Translations under genes and position numbers: made by a program
Assembly: GCA_944325415.1 (NCBI GenBank)
Contig: CALUZW010000002.1
Span: 62,001-126,000, forward strand
DNA length: 64,000 nucleotides
Direction of reading: 5' to 3'
Source: an uncultured Bacteroidales bacterium
Lineage (GTDB): Bacteria > Bacteroidota > Bacteroidia > Bacteroidales > UBA11471
Notes under the pieces: model-generated
The model's input: only the letters and a program-made list of their open reading frames with translations
The model's database searches: none
Told to the model about the DNA's origin: nothing
Shown: positions 52,603 through 61,224 of the stretch, piece after piece
Numbering within the stretch: position 1 is the stretch's first letter
Layout of the letters: each line of letters begins with the position of its first letter

Positions 52603-53346
52603 ATGAAAAAAATCTTCACATTGCTTCTCCTCTTCTCGGTATGTATCGCCTCGACTCAGGCCGAGAGTAACTACCGGGAGAAAACTTTCGACCTTTTTGT
52701 CTCCGGCAACATTCTGCAATGGGAAGGTCTCATCGACCAGATGAAAACCGACCCCGACTTCCAAAGCCTGGAAAACAAAGAAGAGCTACTCTCCTACTAT
52801 TACGGTCTGGTGGGACATCTTATCGACATCAAAGAGAAGAAGCACGCCCGCGAAATACTCGACGAGGCTCTGACGATTATCACACCATTGGTACAACAAA
52901 ATCCCCAAAACGGACGGCTGGCAGGTCTCATGGCCAACTTCCAGGGATACCAGATAGCCCTCTCTCCACTCAAAGCGACGACACTGGCCCGCAGTATGCT
53001 GCGGTATGCCCGTAATGCCGAAGAAATGGCTCCCGAAGATCCCGAGGTAAACATTTGGAGTGCCAACATTCTCTTCTATATGCCCGACGCTTTCGGCGGA
53101 AACACCAAGCAATCGAAAGAATACTATTGCAAGGCTCTACAACTGTATGATAAAGACGAGTCGCTGCGCACCGACAACTGGATGTACCTGCAACTCATCA
53201 TTACACTCGGGCTGGTCGAGGAGAAAAGCGAAAACTACCAAAAGGCGCACGAATATTTCAGCAAGGCCATGGCGCTCTACCCGGAGTACCCACACCTGAA
53301 AAATGTTCTCTACCCCCGAATTCTGAACGAACTGGGAGAATCTTAA
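52603..53346 (+). CDS. Exported TPR-like protein
   Basis: A 247-residue protein with a signal peptide (MKKIFTLLLLFSVCIASTQA) and helical repeats of the tetratricopeptide kind (LLSYYYGLVGHLIDIKEKKHAREILDEA; ILFYMPDAFGGNTKQSKEYYCKA; YQKAHEYFSKAMALYPEYPHL). It is periplasmic and no enzymatic motif is seen. It starts 13 bases upstream of prmA on the same strand, probably by promoter sharing only. Confidence 0.82.
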   Translation: MKKIFTLLLLFSVCIASTQAESNYREKTFDLFVSGNILQWEGLIDQMKTDPDFQSLENKEELLSYYYGLVGHLIDIKEKKHAREILDEALTIITPLVQQNPQNGRLAGLMANFQGYQIALSPLKATTLARSMLRYARNAEEMAPEDPEVNIWSANILFYMPDAFGGNTKQSKEYYCKALQLYDKDESLRTDNWMYLQLIITLGLVEEKSENYQKAHEYFSKAMALYPEYPHLKNVLYPRILNELGES

Positions 53347-53359
53347 TCTTTAAACCGAC

Positions 53360-54205
53360 ATGAAATATATCGAAATACACTTTCACGTCAAAGCCGACGA
53401 CATCACCCTTGTTACCGATATTCTGGCTGCACTCCTGGCCGATGCCGGCTACGACAGTTTTGTACCCGAAGCCGAAGGCATGAGCGCCTACATTCCCGAG
53501 AGCCAATACGACGAACCGGCTCTGCAACAAATCATCGGACAACTGCCTGTCGAGGCCGAAATCGAATGGTCGTGCCGACATTATGCCGACCAGAACTGGA
53601 ACGAAGAGTGGGAAAAACATTACTTCCACCCCATTGTCGTAGGCAACGAATGTGTCATACACAGCACGTTCCACACCGACATACCCGATGCCCACTATAA
53701 GATTGTCATCGACCCCAAAATGGCTTTTGGAACCGGCCACCACGAAACGACGTTGCTTATGCTCGAATGGATTCTGAGCCACGACTTCGACCACGAACGG
53801 GTACTCGACATGGGCTGTGGAACAGCCATTCTCGCCATATTGGCGCGCATGCGCGGCGCTGCCGAGGTAACGGCTGTCGATATCGACGAATGGGCCTACC
53901 ACAATGCGCTGGAAAATATTCGCCTCAATCAAGTCGACGGCATCGACGTGCGACTGGGCGACAAACAGCAACTCAACGGCGAAGTTCCCTACGATACTGT
54001 ACTGGCCAATATCAACCGCAACATTCACATCGACAACATGGAGGCTTATGCTTCGGTAATGCACCCCGGAAGCACGATATACATGAGCGGCTTCTACACA
54101 CAAGACCTCCCGGTGCTGGAAGCCTGCGCCGAAAAGTTCGGGCTTAAATACCAAAGCCATAAGGAAAAGAACAACTGGGTGGCTGCCCGCTTTATAAAAG
54201 AATAA
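53360..54205 (+). CDS. prmA: Ribosomal protein L11 methyltransferase
   Basis: Trimethylates ribosomal protein L11 using SAM. The 281-residue protein has the N-terminal substrate-binding domain (to about residue 85), FGTGHHETTLLMLEW, the SAM loop VLDMGCGTAILAILA and VDIDEWAYHNALENIRLN, then the VLANINRN motif that ends the catalytic site. Length and motif order are typical of the PrmA family. A strong terminator follows. Confidence 0.94.
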   Translation: MKYIEIHFHVKADDITLVTDILAALLADAGYDSFVPEAEGMSAYIPESQYDEPALQQIIGQLPVEAEIEWSCRHYADQNWNEEWEKHYFHPIVVGNECVIHSTFHTDIPDAHYKIVIDPKMAFGTGHHETTLLMLEWILSHDFDHERVLDMGCGTAILAILARMRGAAEVTAVDIDEWAYHNALENIRLNQVDGIDVRLGDKQQLNGEVPYDTVLANINRNIHIDNMEAYASVMHPGSTIYMSGFYTQDLPVLEACAEKFGLKYQSHKEKNNWVAARFIKE

Positions 54206-54231
54206 GACGACATCCGTCTCTAAAAAACAAC

Positions 54232-54261
54232 AAAAAGCCTCTGCAATAACAGAGGCTTTTT
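54232..54261. terminator. Terminator after prmA
   Basis: A 12-bp perfect stem, AAAAAGCCTCTG with CAGAGGCTTTTT (54232-54243 and 54250-54261), with a 6-base loop. It is a good intrinsic terminator on both strands and also closes the lipoprotein gene. Confidence 0.86.
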
Positions 54262-54269
54262 ATTTGGCT

Positions 54270-54719
54270 TTATTTTAGCAGTGAGGCCCGATAAGCCGAA
54301 TCAACAGGCGGTAATTGAAACGTCGTATCGCGACTCCGCATTTCATCAGCAGCCTTATTCGTCTCACGGAGATTTTCCTGCATGGCATCGAACACTCGCG
54401 ACGAAACGGCAATCTCCTCGCCTGAGCGTAACGTGCAACGGTAATGCCCCGCCATTATCTCCACATGAGAAAAATAACGATACAAGGCTACCCGAACCCG
54501 CGCCATATCAACAGCATCGACCTTGTCGCCGGCAACTACTGCTCGGGCAAGGGTTTTCATATCGACGTCGATATAGACATTCTCGCGCAGGTATTTCTGC
54601 ACCACGGCTGTATCGACCGCATAAGCCGGCCGGCCAACGGTATCCCCCTCTGCCGATGATTCGCTGCATGCCGACAATAACAACACAAGGCATGCACACA
54701 GAATTGTAACTCGTTTCAT
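54270..54719 (-). CDS. Lipoprotein of unknown function
   Basis: A 149-residue lipoprotein: MKRVTILCACLVLLLSAC with a lipobox at LSAC. The mature part is helical and charged (YLRENVYIDVDMKTLARAVV; FDAMQENLRETNKAADEMRS), with no recognised domain, though DUF4296-type short lipoproteins look similar. The frame could start at 54773, but only the ATG at 54719 gives a signal peptide. It follows YebC by 77 bases on the same strand. Confidence 0.76.
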   Translation of the reverse strand: MKRVTILCACLVLLLSACSESSAEGDTVGRPAYAVDTAVVQKYLRENVYIDVDMKTLARAVVAGDKVDAVDMARVRVALYRYFSHVEIMAGHYRCTLRSGEEIAVSSRVFDAMQENLRETNKAADEMRSRDTTFQLPPVDSAYRASLLK

Positions 54720-54796
54720 GGATTCAATGTAAAGATAACGCCGGGAAGCATATGTCCCGGGCGTCAATATCATTTTTTCAGAAAAACGCGAGGGGG

Positions 54797-55525
54797 TTAT
54801 TCCTCATCGTCAATCTCTTTCATATTATGGAAGACGTTCTGTACATCTTCGTCTTCTTCGATGCGCTCAATGAGTTTCTCGATTTGGGCACGTTGCTCTT
54901 CGGTGAGCTCTTTGGTGTCGTTGGGTATACGTTCAAACTCAGCGCTGGTGATTTCGTAGCCGTTGTCTTCGAGATACTTCTGAATGGCATTGAACGACTC
55001 GAATTCGCCATAGATTACAATTTCTTCTTCGTCTGCATCGAGCTCGTCTACACCGAAGTCAATCAGTTCAAGTTCCAAATCTTCGAGCGAAATGCCATCT
55101 TTGGGTTTAATATGAAATACGCTCTTGTGATCGAAAAGAAACGAGAGGCTGCCCGATGTACCCAGCGAACCGCCAAACTTGTTGAAGTAGCTGCGAATGT
55201 TGGCAACCGTGCGGTTGTTGTTGTCGGTAGCAGTCTCCACAACAATGGCAATGCCGTAAGGGCCGTATCCTTCGAAAAGAACTTCCTTGTAATCGCCTTC
55301 TTCTTTTGATGTGGCTTTCTTGATAGCGCGCTCTACGTTTTCCTTAGGCATATTGGCAGCCTTGGCATTCTGCATGAGCACACGTAAACGGGGGTTGGCA
55401 TCGGGATCGGGGCCACCGGCCTTCACGGCGATGGAGATTTCTTTTCCGAGTTTGGTAAAGGTGCGTGCCATATTGCCCCAACGTTTGAGCTTACGGGCTT
55501 TTCTATATTCAAATGCTCTTCCCAT
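54797..55525 (-). CDS. YebC/PmpR family transcriptional regulator or translation factor
   Basis: A 242-residue protein of the YebC/PmpR/TACO1 family, which includes both DNA-binding regulators and factors that relieve ribosome stalling at proline runs. The N-terminal MGRAFEYRKARKLKRWGNMARTFTKLGKEI motif and the LRVLMQNAKAANMPKENVERAI segment are characteristic. The acidic C-terminus (RIEEDEDVQNVFHNM) is also family-typical. It follows pheT after 39 bases. Confidence 0.93.
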   Translation of the reverse strand: MGRAFEYRKARKLKRWGNMARTFTKLGKEISIAVKAGGPDPDANPRLRVLMQNAKAANMPKENVERAIKKATSKEEGDYKEVLFEGYGPYGIAIVVETATDNNNRTVANIRSYFNKFGGSLGTSGSLSFLFDHKSVFHIKPKDGISLEDLELELIDFGVDELDADEEEIVIYGEFESFNAIQKYLEDNGYEITSAEFERIPNDTKELTEEQRAQIEKLIERIEEDEDVQNVFHNMKEIDDEE

Positions 55526-55564
55526 ATTGGTATTTTTACTTATTGTATGATGTAATAAACTTGA

Positions 55565-58027
55565 TTATCTCAATGATGCGCCCAACTTATTCTGCAAATT
55601 GGCAACGACTTTACCCATGATATGTTCTATCTGCTTATCGTTAAGAGTCTTGCTCTCATCTTGCAGCACAAGTGATATGGCATAAGACTTCTTGCCTTCG
55701 GGCAGGTTCTTTCCCTCGTACACATCGAAGAGGGTTACCTCTCTGATAAGTTTCTTGTCGGCTTCGAGTGCTGTTTTCTCGACCTGTGCAAAGGTGATGT
55801 TCTTGTCGAGCAAGAGAGCCAGGTCGCGTTTCACGCTGGGGAATTTGGGTATATCGGTAAAGGTTACCGTCTTCCCGGCCAGTCGCAGGAGCTGCGACCA
55901 GTGGAGGTCGGCATAACATACTTCGGCATCGATATCGAATATCTTCAATATTTTGGTCGAAACAATACCCAATCGGCCGACCTCTTTTCCATCGCGGGTG
56001 GTGATAGAAAGTGCCGCCGAAAAGAGGTCGTCGCTCGTCTGCGTCATGAGCAGTCGGCCCCGCTCCACGCCAAGACGGGTAAAGATATTCTCGACATAGG
56101 CTTTGAGTTCATACACGTTGCTCTTCTCATCGGCATGTGCCCAGTTGCCCGACACGCGATGTCCCGTAATCCACAAACCGAGATGCAGCGATTCGCTGTA
56201 AGGGTTGAGTACCTTCTCCGTAGCATCGGCCTCGGGTGAGAAAGAGTAACAGTTTCCAAACTCAAAGAAGTGCAAATCGGGACGACGACGGTTGATGTTG
56301 TGTGCAATACTTTCCAGTCCGCCGAAAAGCAACGTCTGACGCAACACACTGAGGTCGGCGCTCAACGGGTTCATCAATTTTACGCAGTTGCTCTCAGGAT
56401 AGGATTGGAGCGAAGCGTAATAAGACGATTTGGTGAGCGAGTTGTTCATTATCTCGTTGAAACCACAGCCAACGAGCTGCTCGGCTACCAGGTTTTGCAG
56501 TTTGAAACTGTTGTCGGTTGCGGTCTTGTATGAGAGATTGGAGTGTACCGTGTCGGTAAACTCTACATTGTTGTATCCGTATATGCGCAGAATGTCTTCG
56601 ATGACGTCGACATCGCGACGCACATCGACCCGGTAAGTAGGCACCAGCAACGACAACACGCCATCTTTCTCGGCCGTAATCTCTATTTCAAGCGAAGTCA
56701 ATATACTCTTGACCGTATCGCAGGGTATCTCTTTACCTACCAGAGCATTGATATGCTCATAGCTGAGCGTTACGGGGTAGTTGGATATGGGTGTCGGATA
56801 TACGTCGACGATATCACCCACGATTTCGCCACCGGCCAACTCCTTAACCAACAGGGCGGCACGTTTTAACACATAGAGGGTGTTGTTGGGATCGGCTCCC
56901 CGCTCGAAACGGAACGACGAGTCGGTATTCAATCCATGACGACGTGCCGTTTTCCGCACCCACATGGGGTTGAAATAGGCCGATTCGAGGAAGACATCGG
57001 TTGTCTGCATCGTCACGCCCGACTGCAAACCGCCGAATACGCCGGCAATGCACATACCTTCGTTCTCGTTGCATATCATGAGGTCACGCTCGGAGAGTTT
57101 CCGTTCCACTTCGTCGAGGGTAACAAAGGGAGTTCCCTCGGGCAGAGTCTTGACAACGATTTTTTCTCCGGCTATCTGTGCCACATCGAAACAGTGCATG
57201 GGCTGGCCGGTCTCATGCAGGAGATAATTGGTAATGTCGACCACATTGTTGATGGGGCGCAAGCCTATGGCCAGGAGGTGTTTTTTCAACCACTCAGGGC
57301 TCTCGGCCACCTTCACGTTGCGTATGGTAAGGCCGCTGTATCGAGGACAGGCTTCGCTGTTCTCGACCGTTACCGAAACGGCTTTCCCCGCGGGATTGTC
57401 AATTTTGAAAGCATCAACCGAGGGGCGTTTCAGCGAATAGGCATAGCCATTTTGTTTAAGCCAAGCCGCCAAATCGCGGGCTACGCCATAGTGCGAAGCG
57501 GCATCAATGCGGTTGGGGGTGATATCTACCTCCAATACATAGTCGCTTTCGAGGTTGTAATAGGTTTTGGCCGGAGTACCGGGTATGGCACTCTCGGGCA
57601 AGACGATGATGCCGTCGTGCGACGTGCCGATGCCGATTTCATCTTCGGCACATATCATGCCGTTGCTCTCGACACCGCGTATTTTTGATTTCTTGATGGT
57701 AAAACTTTCATCTCCGGCATAAAGGACAGTACCTATGGTCGCTACCACGACATGCTGGCCGGCTGCCACATTGGGGGCACCGCATACTATCTGGGTGGGC
57801 TGTCCATCGCCAAGGTCGACCGTGGTGATGTGCAGGTGGTCGGAGTTGGGGTGCGCCTCACAAGTGAGCACCTTGCCTATTACCAGTCCTTCAAGGCCGC
57901 CTTTTACGGCTTGCACTTCTTCTATTCCTCCGATTTCAAGCCCTATCGAAGTGAGGGCCGCAGCTACCTCTTCGGGTGTCAAAGGCAAGTCGAGGTAATC
58001 TTTCAACCAATTATAAGAGATATTCAT
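55565..58027 (-). CDS. pheT: Phenylalanine--tRNA ligase beta subunit
   Basis: The beta subunit of the alpha2beta2 enzyme that charges tRNA(Phe). The 820-residue chain has an N-terminal tRNA-binding (EMAP-like) domain at about 42-150, B3/B4 editing and B5 domains in the middle (DVTPNRIDAASHYGVARDLA near 167), a synthetase-like core (RFERGADPNN; LLFGGLESIAHNINRR), and a C-terminal FDX-ACB domain (PSVKRDLALLLD). The alpha-subunit gene is not in this window, unlike the pheST operon layout of many bacteria. A -7 box TATCTTTG (minus) is at 58155-58162. Confidence 0.96.
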   Translation of the reverse strand: MNISYNWLKDYLDLPLTPEEVAAALTSIGLEIGGIEEVQAVKGGLEGLVIGKVLTCEAHPNSDHLHITTVDLGDGQPTQIVCGAPNVAAGQHVVVATIGTVLYAGDESFTIKKSKIRGVESNGMICAEDEIGIGTSHDGIIVLPESAIPGTPAKTYYNLESDYVLEVDITPNRIDAASHYGVARDLAAWLKQNGYAYSLKRPSVDAFKIDNPAGKAVSVTVENSEACPRYSGLTIRNVKVAESPEWLKKHLLAIGLRPINNVVDITNYLLHETGQPMHCFDVAQIAGEKIVVKTLPEGTPFVTLDEVERKLSERDLMICNENEGMCIAGVFGGLQSGVTMQTTDVFLESAYFNPMWVRKTARRHGLNTDSSFRFERGADPNNTLYVLKRAALLVKELAGGEIVGDIVDVYPTPISNYPVTLSYEHINALVGKEIPCDTVKSILTSLEIEITAEKDGVLSLLVPTYRVDVRRDVDVIEDILRIYGYNNVEFTDTVHSNLSYKTATDNSFKLQNLVAEQLVGCGFNEIMNNSLTKSSYYASLQSYPESNCVKLMNPLSADLSVLRQTLLFGGLESIAHNINRRRPDLHFFEFGNCYSFSPEADATEKVLNPYSESLHLGLWITGHRVSGNWAHADEKSNVYELKAYVENIFTRLGVERGRLLMTQTSDDLFSAALSITTRDGKEVGRLGIVSTKILKIFDIDAEVCYADLHWSQLLRLAGKTVTFTDIPKFPSVKRDLALLLDKNITFAQVEKTALEADKKLIREVTLFDVYEGKNLPEGKKSYAISLVLQDESKTLNDKQIEHIMGKVVANLQNKLGASLR

Positions 58028-58202
58028 ATCGTATATTGTTTTTCATTGCATTGTACCTAAATGAAACGCCGGAGAATCGACGGCTGTACCGCTTTGCTTC
58101 TACCGAGATTCTGTGCGAGTTCGCACAACTTTTCCCACAATTCATTCAGGCTTGCAAAGATAATAAGTTTTATTTGTTTCTCGAAGTTTTTTTACGCCCT
58201 TT

Positions 58203-59108
58203 TTAGCGCACAATCCGCTGAAAAGCGGCCGGTACCGGAGTCTCGAAAAGCATGTCGCGACGGGTTATCGGATGTACGAAGCGTAACCGGCTGGCGTGAA
58301 GCGAAAGGCGCCCGAGCGGATTGGTATGGGCCCCGTACTTGCGGTCTCCGGCAATGCTGTGTCCGATGTCCTGCATATGCACGCGTATCTGATTCTTGCG
58401 GCCGGTGGCCAGTTGCAGTTCCACCAGCGAATAGCTGCCGTTGGTAGCCAGTACTTCGTATCGGGTGAGGGCATATTGGCCGTTCTCCTTGTCGTCAGTC
58501 GAATAGACATGGAAGGCGGCATTCTCTTTGAGATAAGACGACACCTCGCCTTTCGACGGCGAAGGCTCTCCCTCAACGACAGCCACGTAGCGGCGATCGA
58601 GTACCATATCGTTCCACGAACGCTGCATCTTCTCCTGTATGCCCTGGCTTTTGGCAAACATCATCAGCCCGGAAGTGTCGCGGTCGAGACGGTGCAACAC
58701 AAAGATGCGGTTGGCGGGATTGTCCTGACGCACATAGTCGCTGAGTATGTGATAGGCGGTATTGGCCTTTACACGGTCTGTCGAAATGGAAAGCAGCCCA
58801 TACCCCTTGTCAACGACAATCAGGAACTCGTCTTCGTAAACGATGCGGAGACGCGGGTGACGGAACTCCTTATACCCGCGGGTGTAGTTGACCGACACCT
58901 CATCGCCGGGGTGCAACGGGGTATCGAATTGGGTCATGGGGGTGTTGTTTATAGCAATCTGCCGATGGGTCAGATAAGACTTGATCGTCGTTTTGCTACG
59001 GTCTGAAAATATCTCCTGCAAAAAGGGCAACAACGTGATATTCTTTTCTACCTTGAACACCTCAATTCTGTCGGGTCCTCGACGGCCCCGTCCTTTCTTT
59101 TTCTCCAT
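58203..59108 (-). CDS. RluA family pseudouridine synthase
   Basis: Isomerises uridine to pseudouridine in rRNA or tRNA. The 301-residue enzyme has an S4-like N-terminal domain (FLQEIFSDRSKTTIKSYLTHRQIAINN), the catalytic motif HRLDRDTSGLMMFAK with the nucleophilic Asp, and the family's later RKNQIRVHMQDIGHSIAGDRKYG. The basic N-terminus (MEKKKGRGRRG) may contact RNA. The exact target (RluA, RluC or RluD type) cannot be assigned. A -7 box TATCTTTG (minus) at 59173-59180 lies upstream. Confidence 0.92.
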   Translation of the reverse strand: MEKKKGRGRRGPDRIEVFKVEKNITLLPFLQEIFSDRSKTTIKSYLTHRQIAINNTPMTQFDTPLHPGDEVSVNYTRGYKEFRHPRLRIVYEDEFLIVVDKGYGLLSISTDRVKANTAYHILSDYVRQDNPANRIFVLHRLDRDTSGLMMFAKSQGIQEKMQRSWNDMVLDRRYVAVVEGEPSPSKGEVSSYLKENAAFHVYSTDDKENGQYALTRYEVLATNGSYSLVELQLATGRKNQIRVHMQDIGHSIAGDRKYGAHTNPLGRLSLHASRLRFVHPITRRDMLFETPVPAAFQRIVR

Positions 59109-59301
59109 ATCTAAGCCTTACAAAATTTTATCCATTCAATGACAGTACTACTAAGGTTCTGCCTATCGGCGACAAAGATAGTAAAAAGCGCTGACAACAG
59201 CCACAAGGCCTCCATAATATACAAAACAACCACGATTTCTGCGAAAAGAACAATTCTTCAACCACCTGGGAAATGAAATTATAAGATTTTAAAAAAGTTG
59301 T

Positions 59302-59332
59302 TTTGCCGTTACACAAAATCTCTCTACCTTTG
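59302..59332 (+). promoter_or_regulatory. Consensus promoter for psd-pssA
   Basis: TTTG at 59302-59305 and TACCTTTG at 59325-59332 with 19 bases between them: the best match in the window. The leader is about 35 bases. Confidence 0.82.
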
Positions 59333-59372
59333 TAAAAAATATATACCGAACTCATATTTCCTGAAAAACATC

Positions 59373-60041
59373 ATGAAAGTCAAAATACATAGAGAAGGGA
59401 GAAACATTCTTACCGTACTATTCCTCGCCCTGCTCATTATAAATGGGTTACTCTATCGTTTTTGTCCTATACACGTTCTCATCATAATTCTCCATATCGC
59501 ATCTGCCCTGTTTTTTCTACTGGTGCTCAACTTCTTCCGTTCGCCGCGCCGGCATTTTCCGGGCGAACAGCGCAACGCCGTAGTCGCACCAGCCGATGGT
59601 GTGGTGGTCGTTACCGAGGAAGTTGTCGAGAATGAATATTTCCACGACAAACGTTTACAGGTATCGATATTCATGAACCTGGTAAACGTTCATGCCAACT
59701 GGACTCCGGTAAACGGAACGGTTACCCACGTCAGCCACCAAGACGGCCGTTATATGGCCGCATGGCTTCCCAAATCAAGCACCGAGAACGAACGTTCGAC
59801 CATCGTGATAAAAGCCGAGAACGGACAGGAAATTCTCATGCGACAGATTGCCGGAGCCCTTGCCCGCCGCATCGTTACTTATGCCGAACCGGGCGAGAGT
59901 TGCCAAATCGACGAACACATAGGCTTTATCAAATTCGGTTCACGGGTCGACCTCTTCCTCCCGCTCGATGCCGAGATTATGGTAAAACTCAACGAAAAGA
60001 CCGTGGGCAACCTGACTCAGGTAGCCCGTCTGCGCCCGTAA
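59373..60041 (+). CDS. psd: Phosphatidylserine decarboxylase (short type)
   Basis: Decarboxylates phosphatidylserine to phosphatidylethanolamine. The 222-residue inner-membrane protein has two hydrophobic stretches (residues about 13-50) and ends its catalytic region with IGFIKFGSRVD, where Ser in GS becomes the pyruvoyl group on autocleavage. It is the compact form of the enzyme. The start is the ATG at 59373 (MKVKIHREGR). pssA, its preceding step, is 49 bases downstream. Confidence 0.93.
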   Translation: MKVKIHREGRNILTVLFLALLIINGLLYRFCPIHVLIIILHIASALFFLLVLNFFRSPRRHFPGEQRNAVVAPADGVVVVTEEVVENEYFHDKRLQVSIFMNLVNVHANWTPVNGTVTHVSHQDGRYMAAWLPKSSTENERSTIVIKAENGQEILMRQIAGALARRIVTYAEPGESCQIDEHIGFIKFGSRVDLFLPLDAEIMVKLNEKTVGNLTQVARLRP

Positions 60042-60090
60042 CACGGGACGGCTCTGCGGCCATGTAATAAAATACAAACACCCCTACCCT

Positions 60091-60774
60091 ATGAAACGGC
60101 TTTCTTCATATATTCCCAATTTCATTACCTGCTGTAACCTGGCAGCAGGAAGTCTGGCTGTCATTATGGCACTGCGTGGCACCTTCGAACAAGCCGCCAT
60201 ACTCATACTCATCGCCGCCGTGTGCGACTTCCTCGACGGACTGTCGGCCCGATTGCTCCACGCCTACTCCCCCATGGGAAAAGAGCTCGACTCACTCTCC
60301 GACCTCGTAAGTTTCGGTCTGGCACCGGGTGTCATGGTCTACACGCTGCTCAGCGACTATCTGCTCCTCCCCTACGGAAATCTCTCCTACGTGGCTTATA
60401 TGGCCCTGCTGATACCCATTGCCGGAGGGCTGCGTCTGGCCAAGTTTAATGTCGATGACCGCCAAAGCACCTCGTTCATCGGGCTGCCCATTCCCGCCAA
60501 TGCCCTGTTCTGGATAGGCATCTGCTTTGCCGACACACGCAACTGGAATCCCGCCATCATCTTGATACTCATTGTTGTATTCTCGTTCCTCATGGTATCG
60601 AATCTGCCCATGTTCTCGTTGAAGACATCGAACCTGTCGTGGAAAAAGAATCAACTGCGCTATATCCTCGTAGTCATATCGCTGCTGCTCGTCATCTGGC
60701 TCGGGCTAACGGGACTGGCCGGTGCCATCATCGCCTACATACTACTCTCACTCATCGCACTGTTTCGGAAATAA
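60091..60774 (+). CDS. pssA: CDP-diacylglycerol--serine O-phosphatidyltransferase
   Basis: Makes phosphatidylserine from CDP-diacylglycerol and serine. The 227-residue protein has about six to seven membrane helices and the CDP-alcohol phosphatidyltransferase motif at about 50-75 (DFLDGLSARLLHAYS...GKELDSLSD), carrying all the conserved Asp residues. With psd it forms the complete route to phosphatidylethanolamine, the main lipid of these bacteria. Confidence 0.94.
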   Translation: MKRLSSYIPNFITCCNLAAGSLAVIMALRGTFEQAAILILIAAVCDFLDGLSARLLHAYSPMGKELDSLSDLVSFGLAPGVMVYTLLSDYLLLPYGNLSYVAYMALLIPIAGGLRLAKFNVDDRQSTSFIGLPIPANALFWIGICFADTRNWNPAIILILIVVFSFLMVSNLPMFSLKTSNLSWKKNQLRYILVVISLLLVIWLGLTGLAGAIIAYILLSLIALFRK

Positions 60775-60857
60775 AAAGTTTTTTTATCTTCGTTTTAGAA
60801 AAAGCGGCAGGATTGTTGTTGTATATTTACAACATCATACTCACCTTTAACTTGTAG

Positions 60858-61124
60858 ATGCATATGTTTATCTTTCAATTCATAATTTTCATCGGTTTCA
60901 TACTGATTCTGGCTGCTCTTGGATTTGTGTTCCGTATCCTGAGTGTATTCGGAGGCCGCAACCGCCGTCCGTTCAATGCCGGTACGAGAGAAACGCCCGA
61001 CGAAACGAGCAACCGCTATGCCGACTCAGAGAACGAGCCGCAAAGACAGAGAAGAAAGAAAAAGATTTTCGACGACTCGGTCGGCGAATATGTCGATTTT
61101 GAAGAGGTCAAAGACAAAAAATAG
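60858..61124 (+). CDS. DUF4834 family membrane protein
   Basis: An 88-residue protein with one N-terminal membrane helix (FIFQFIIFIGFILILAALGFVF) and a long, charged, Arg/Lys/Glu-rich cytoplasmic tail (RQRRKKKIFDDSVGEYVDFEEV). This is the DUF4834 layout, a Bacteroidetes family of unknown function that commonly sits with lipid-synthesis genes. It follows pssA by 83 bases and is ended by a 16-bp hairpin. A second in-frame ATG two codons on is equally possible as start. Confidence 0.84.
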   Translation: MHMFIFQFIIFIGFILILAALGFVFRILSVFGGRNRRPFNAGTRETPDETSNRYADSENEPQRQRRKKKIFDDSVGEYVDFEEVKDKK

Positions 61125-61158
61125 AACGGCCGAAATCAGTATACCTCCCCGTACAACA

Positions 61159-61194
61159 AGACAAGCCGCACCGATTGCTCGGTGCGGCTTGTCT
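61159..61194. terminator. Perfect 16-bp hairpin between convergent genes
   Basis: Arms 61159-61174 and 61179-61194 pair fully around a 4-base loop. It separates the DUF4834 gene and the SLC13 gene. Confidence 0.8.
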
Positions 61195-61224
61195 GTTTCT
61201 CACAGCCTGTTGCTTTTCATTGGC

